Translations under genes and position numbers: made by a program
Origin: Actinomycetales bacterium
GTDB lineage: Bacteria > Actinomycetota > Actinomycetes > Actinomycetales > Dermabacteraceae
DNA length: 7,244 nt
Direction: 5' to 3'
Assembly (NCBI GenBank): GCA_012799425.1
Contig: JAAZLF010000409.1
Location: forward strand, 1 to 7,244
Notes under the pieces: generated by a model
What the model was told of the DNA's origin: nothing
Database searches by the model: none
What the model saw: only the letters and a program-made list of their open reading frames with translations
Shown: one piece after another, positions 5,285-7,244 of the stretch
How the letters are laid out: every line of letters begins with the position of its first letter
How positions within the stretch are numbered: position 1 is the stretch's first letter

Positions 5285-5292
5285 TCCGCCCC

Positions 5293-7244
5293 ATGGTCTA
5301 CCCGGTCACCGCAGGCCCGCTCGTCTCCTCGCCGAACCTGCCCTCGCTCGAGAACGCGATCCAGGAGTTCTGGCGCACCGACGACACCTTCCGCGCCTCG
5401 ATCGCGCAGCGCGAGGGGGCCGAGGAGTTCGTCTTCTACGACGGGCCCCCCTTCGCCAACGGCCTGCCCCACTACGGCCACCTCCTGACCGGCTTCGTCA
5501 AGGACGTCGTGCCCCGCTTCCGCACCATGTGCGGGAACAAGGTCGACCGCCGCTTCGGCTGGGACACCCACGGCCTGCCCGCCGAGCTCGAAGCCATGCG
5601 GGAGCTGGGCATGACCGAGAAACGCGAGATCGAGGAGATGGGCGTCCAGGAGTTCAACAACGCGGCGCGCGCCTCCGTGCTGAAGTACACCAAGGAGTGG
5701 GAGGACTACGTCACCCGCCAGGCCCGCTGGGTCGATTTCGAGAACGACTACAAGACCCTCGACGTCACCTTCATGGAGTCGGTGCTGTGGGCCTTCAAGA
5801 CCCTGTACGACAAGGGCCGCGCCTACGAGGGCTACTACGTCCTGCCCTACTGCTGGAAGGACCAGACCCCGCTGTCCGCGCACGAGCTGCGCATGGACGA
5901 CGACGTCTACCAGGAGCGCCAGGACCAGACCGTCACCGTCACCTTCCCCTTCGTCGGCGAGAAGGCCGCCGAGCTGGGGCTCGAGGACGTGAAGGCTCTC
6001 GCCTGGACCACCACCCCCTGGACCCTGCCCACCAACTTCTCCCTCGCCGTCGGCCCCGAGCTCGAGTACGCGGTGCTGCCGGCCGGTCCGCTCGGCGCGG
6101 CCGACGGCACCGCCGCGGGGGAGGGTCGTTATCTGCTGGCCCGCGCGCTCGTCGGCTCCTACGCCAAGGAACTCGGCTACGAGAGCGCCGAGGATGACCT
6201 CGCCGCGTGCGAGGAGCGCATCTTCGCCGGCGCCGAGCTCGAGCACGTGGCCTACCAGCCGCTGTGGACGGTCTACTCCGAGGACCGCGTGAAGTGGGGC
6301 ACCGAGAACGCCTGGATCGTCACCGTCGCGGACTACGTCTCCACCGACGACGGCACCGGCGTGGTCCACCAGGCCACCGCCTACGGCGAGATCGACCAGC
6401 AGGTCAACGCCGAGTACGGCATCCCTGTGATCGTCTCGGTGGACGACGGCGCCCAGTTCCTGGACTACTTCGCCGGCACCGATCTCGACGAGATCGCCGG
6501 GGTGCAGGTGTTCGAGGCGAACCGCCCGATCATCCGCAGTCTCCAGCGCGCCGGTCGCCTCCTGCGCGAGGCGAGCTACGTCCACTCCTACCCGCACTGC
6601 TGGCGCTGCCGGACGCCGCTGATCTACAAGGCCGTCAGCTCCTGGTACGTGAAGGTCGCCGACCAGCGCGAGCGCATGCTCGAGCTCAACGAGCAGATCG
6701 ACTGGGTGCCCGGCAACGTCAAGCACGGCCAGTTCGGCCGCTGGCTCGAGGGCGCCCGCGACTGGGCGATCTCCCGCAACCGCTACTGGGGCACGCCGCT
6801 GCCGATCTGGAAGAGCGACGACCCGAACCACCCGCGGATCGACGTCTACGGCTCCCTCGCCGAGATCGAGGAGGCCTTCGGGACCCTGCCGCGCAACGAG
6901 CACGGCGAGGTCGACCTGCATCGCCCCTACATCGACGAGCTCACCCGCCCGAACCCCGATGACCCGAGCGGGAAGTCCACGATGCGGCGCGTCGAGGAGA
7001 TCTTCGACGTCTGGTTCGACTCCGGGTCGATGCCGTTCGCGCAGATGCACTACCCCTTCGAGAACACCGAGCGGTTCGAGTCCCACAACCCGGCGGACTT
7101 CATCGTCGAGTACATCGGACAGACCCGCGGCTGGTTCTACGTCATGCACGTGCTGTCCACCGCGCTGTTCGACCGCCCGGCCTTCACCTCGGTGATCTGC
7201 CACGGCATCGTGCTCGGCGAGGACGGGCAGAAGATGTCCAAGTC
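5293..7244 (+). CDS. ileS: Isoleucyl-tRNA synthetase, eukaryotic-like type 2 (5' part, runs off the window)
   Basis: The first 650 residues of a class I synthetase that attaches isoleucine to tRNA-Ile; the full protein is usually about 1050-1100 residues. The HIGH signature is HYGH (60-63) in [15 protein letters not shown]. The catalytic core continues with [11 protein letters not shown] (88-98). The inserted editing domain shows [11 protein letters not shown] (238-248) and GTGVVH...GEID (354-368), with the likely editing aspartate D368. CWRC (436-439), [12 protein letters not shown] (495-506), DVWFDSGS (572-579) and GQTRGWFY (609-616) follow. The last four complete residues are KMSK of the KMSKS loop. 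The GLPHYGHLL and DTHGLPAE wording marks the eukaryotic-like type 2 enzyme common in Actinobacteria, a form generally insensitive to mupirocin. The editing motif reads [10 protein letters not shown] where family members usually have HxAPxFGxxD. The ATG at 5293 is supported by GGAGG eight bases upstream and by the T-box leader. No stop occurs before the window edge. Confidence 0.97.
   Translation, partial: MVYPVTAGPLVSSPNLPSLENAIQEFWRTDDTFRASIAQREGAEEFVFYDGPPFANGLPHYGHLLTGFVKDVVPRFRTMCGNKVDRRFGWDTHGLPAELEAMRELGMTEKREIEEMGVQEFNNAARASVLKYTKEWEDYVTRQARWVDFENDYKTLDVTFMESVLWAFKTLYDKGRAYEGYYVLPYCWKDQTPLSAHELRMDDDVYQERQDQTVTVTFPFVGEKAAELGLEDVKALAWTTTPWTLPTNFSLAVGPELEYAVLPAGPLGAADGTAAGEGRYLLARALVGSYAKELGYESAEDDLAACEERIFAGAELEHVAYQPLWTVYSEDRVKWGTENAWIVTVADYVSTDDGTGVVHQATAYGEIDQQVNAEYGIPVIVSVDDGAQFLDYFAGTDLDEIAGVQVFEANRPIIRSLQRAGRLLREASYVHSYPHCWRCRTPLIYKAVSSWYVKVADQRERMLELNEQIDWVPGNVKHGQFGRWLEGARDWAISRNRYWGTPLPIWKSDDPNHPRIDVYGSLAEIEEAFGTLPRNEHGEVDLHRPYIDELTRPNPDDPSGKSTMRRVEEIFDVWFDSGSMPFAQMHYPFENTERFESHNPADFIVEYIGQTRGWFYVMHVLSTALFDRPAFTSVICHGIVLGEDGQKMSK

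Larger units (their letters stand above)
5040..5292 (+). promoter_or_regulatory. Translational T-box riboswitch (tRNA-Ile sensing, ultrashort Stem I)
   Basis: This leader should bind tRNA-Ile and raise ileS translation when the tRNA is uncharged. Stem I is short: CGGC (5042-5045) pairs with GCCG (5069-5072), and inside it CCGG (5052-5055) pairs with CCGG (5062-5065), closing the loop CCATCA that presents the isoleucine specifier AUC (5058-5060). Downstream, CGGG/CCCG (5104-5107, 5118-5121) encloses the conserved AGTAGAACC of Stem II (5111-5119), and GGGCT/AGCCC (5099-5103, 5130-5134) fits the pseudoknot region. Stem III is GCGCCGC/GCGGCGC (5165-5171, 5177-5183) with a GAGAG loop. The T-box GGTGGTACCGCG is at 5200-5211. 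No intrinsic terminator with a T-run precedes the ATG, so control is likely translational, as known for actinobacterial ileS leaders. Pairings were found by eye. Confidence 0.93.

Noticed and set aside
4517..5488. Plus-strand frame covering the gap before ileS
   Set aside because: Ser/Arg/Pro-rich with no domain, and it runs through the riboswitch into ileS in the wrong frame.
5004..6197. Long plus-strand frame across the T-box leader and the start of ileS
   Set aside because: Arg/Pro-rich translation in a different frame from ileS; it begins within the promoter.
5059..7203. Long minus-strand open frame opposite ileS
   Set aside because: It is antisense to clear isoleucyl-tRNA synthetase motifs and the T-box leader; its composition is Val/Gly/Asp/His-rich and matches no protein family I know.
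1..7244. CRISPR arrays, tRNA or rRNA genes, insertion sequences, phage genes
   Set aside because: No regularly spaced repeats, no cloverleaf or rRNA-like stretches and no transposase or integrase motifs were seen.

Overview
The window is very GC-rich, with codon third positions dominated by G and C, genes packed tightly in both orientations, one apparently leaderless start and a translational T-box in front of ileS. Together these point to a high-GC actinobacterium. The protein styles would suit Micrococcales, possibly the Brachybacterium/Dermabacteraceae group, but that placement is inference and I could not run a search.

Left part (1-3758, + strand): the last 29 codons of an upstream gene, whose His-x-x-His ending resembles the C-terminal helix of an ArsR/SmtB metal sensor. 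Its stop codon overlaps the start of a cation-diffusion-facilitator metal exporter. After a 51-base gap come a YdfG-type short-chain dehydrogenase, with a -10 box placed for a leaderless transcript, and a complete half-size ABC exporter. These last two overlap at the sequence TGATG and probably form one operon. Tandem hairpins at the end of the ABC gene may terminate it.

Middle part (3759-5003): a 74-residue two-helix membrane protein (+) converges on a stand-alone plant-type [2Fe-2S] ferredoxin (-). Further right is a less certain 78-residue exported protein (-). This part is rich in inverted repeats, including a perfect 26-bp palindrome inside the 78-residue gene, a 14-bp palindrome upstream of that gene, and a 7-bp-arm inverted repeat in the ferredoxin leader.

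Right part (5004-7244, + strand): a promoter (GTGACC, 17 bp, TACACT) drives a roughly 250-nt leader that reads as a translational T-box riboswitch. It has an ultrashort Stem I with an AUC isoleucine specifier in its loop, a Stem II with AGTAGAACC, a 7-bp Stem III, and the GGTGGTACCGCG T-box with a TGGT bulge complementary to the ACCA end of tRNA-Ile. The switch controls ileS, a eukaryotic-like (type 2) isoleucyl-tRNA synthetase. The window ends inside its KMSKS motif. Uncharged tRNA-Ile would be expected to free the ileS Shine-Dalgarno. This riboswitch is the most interesting system in the window. The class is known from Actinobacteria, but an exact 8-nt duplication placing one copy in the antisequestrator and one over the Shine-Dalgarno is a specific feature worth testing.
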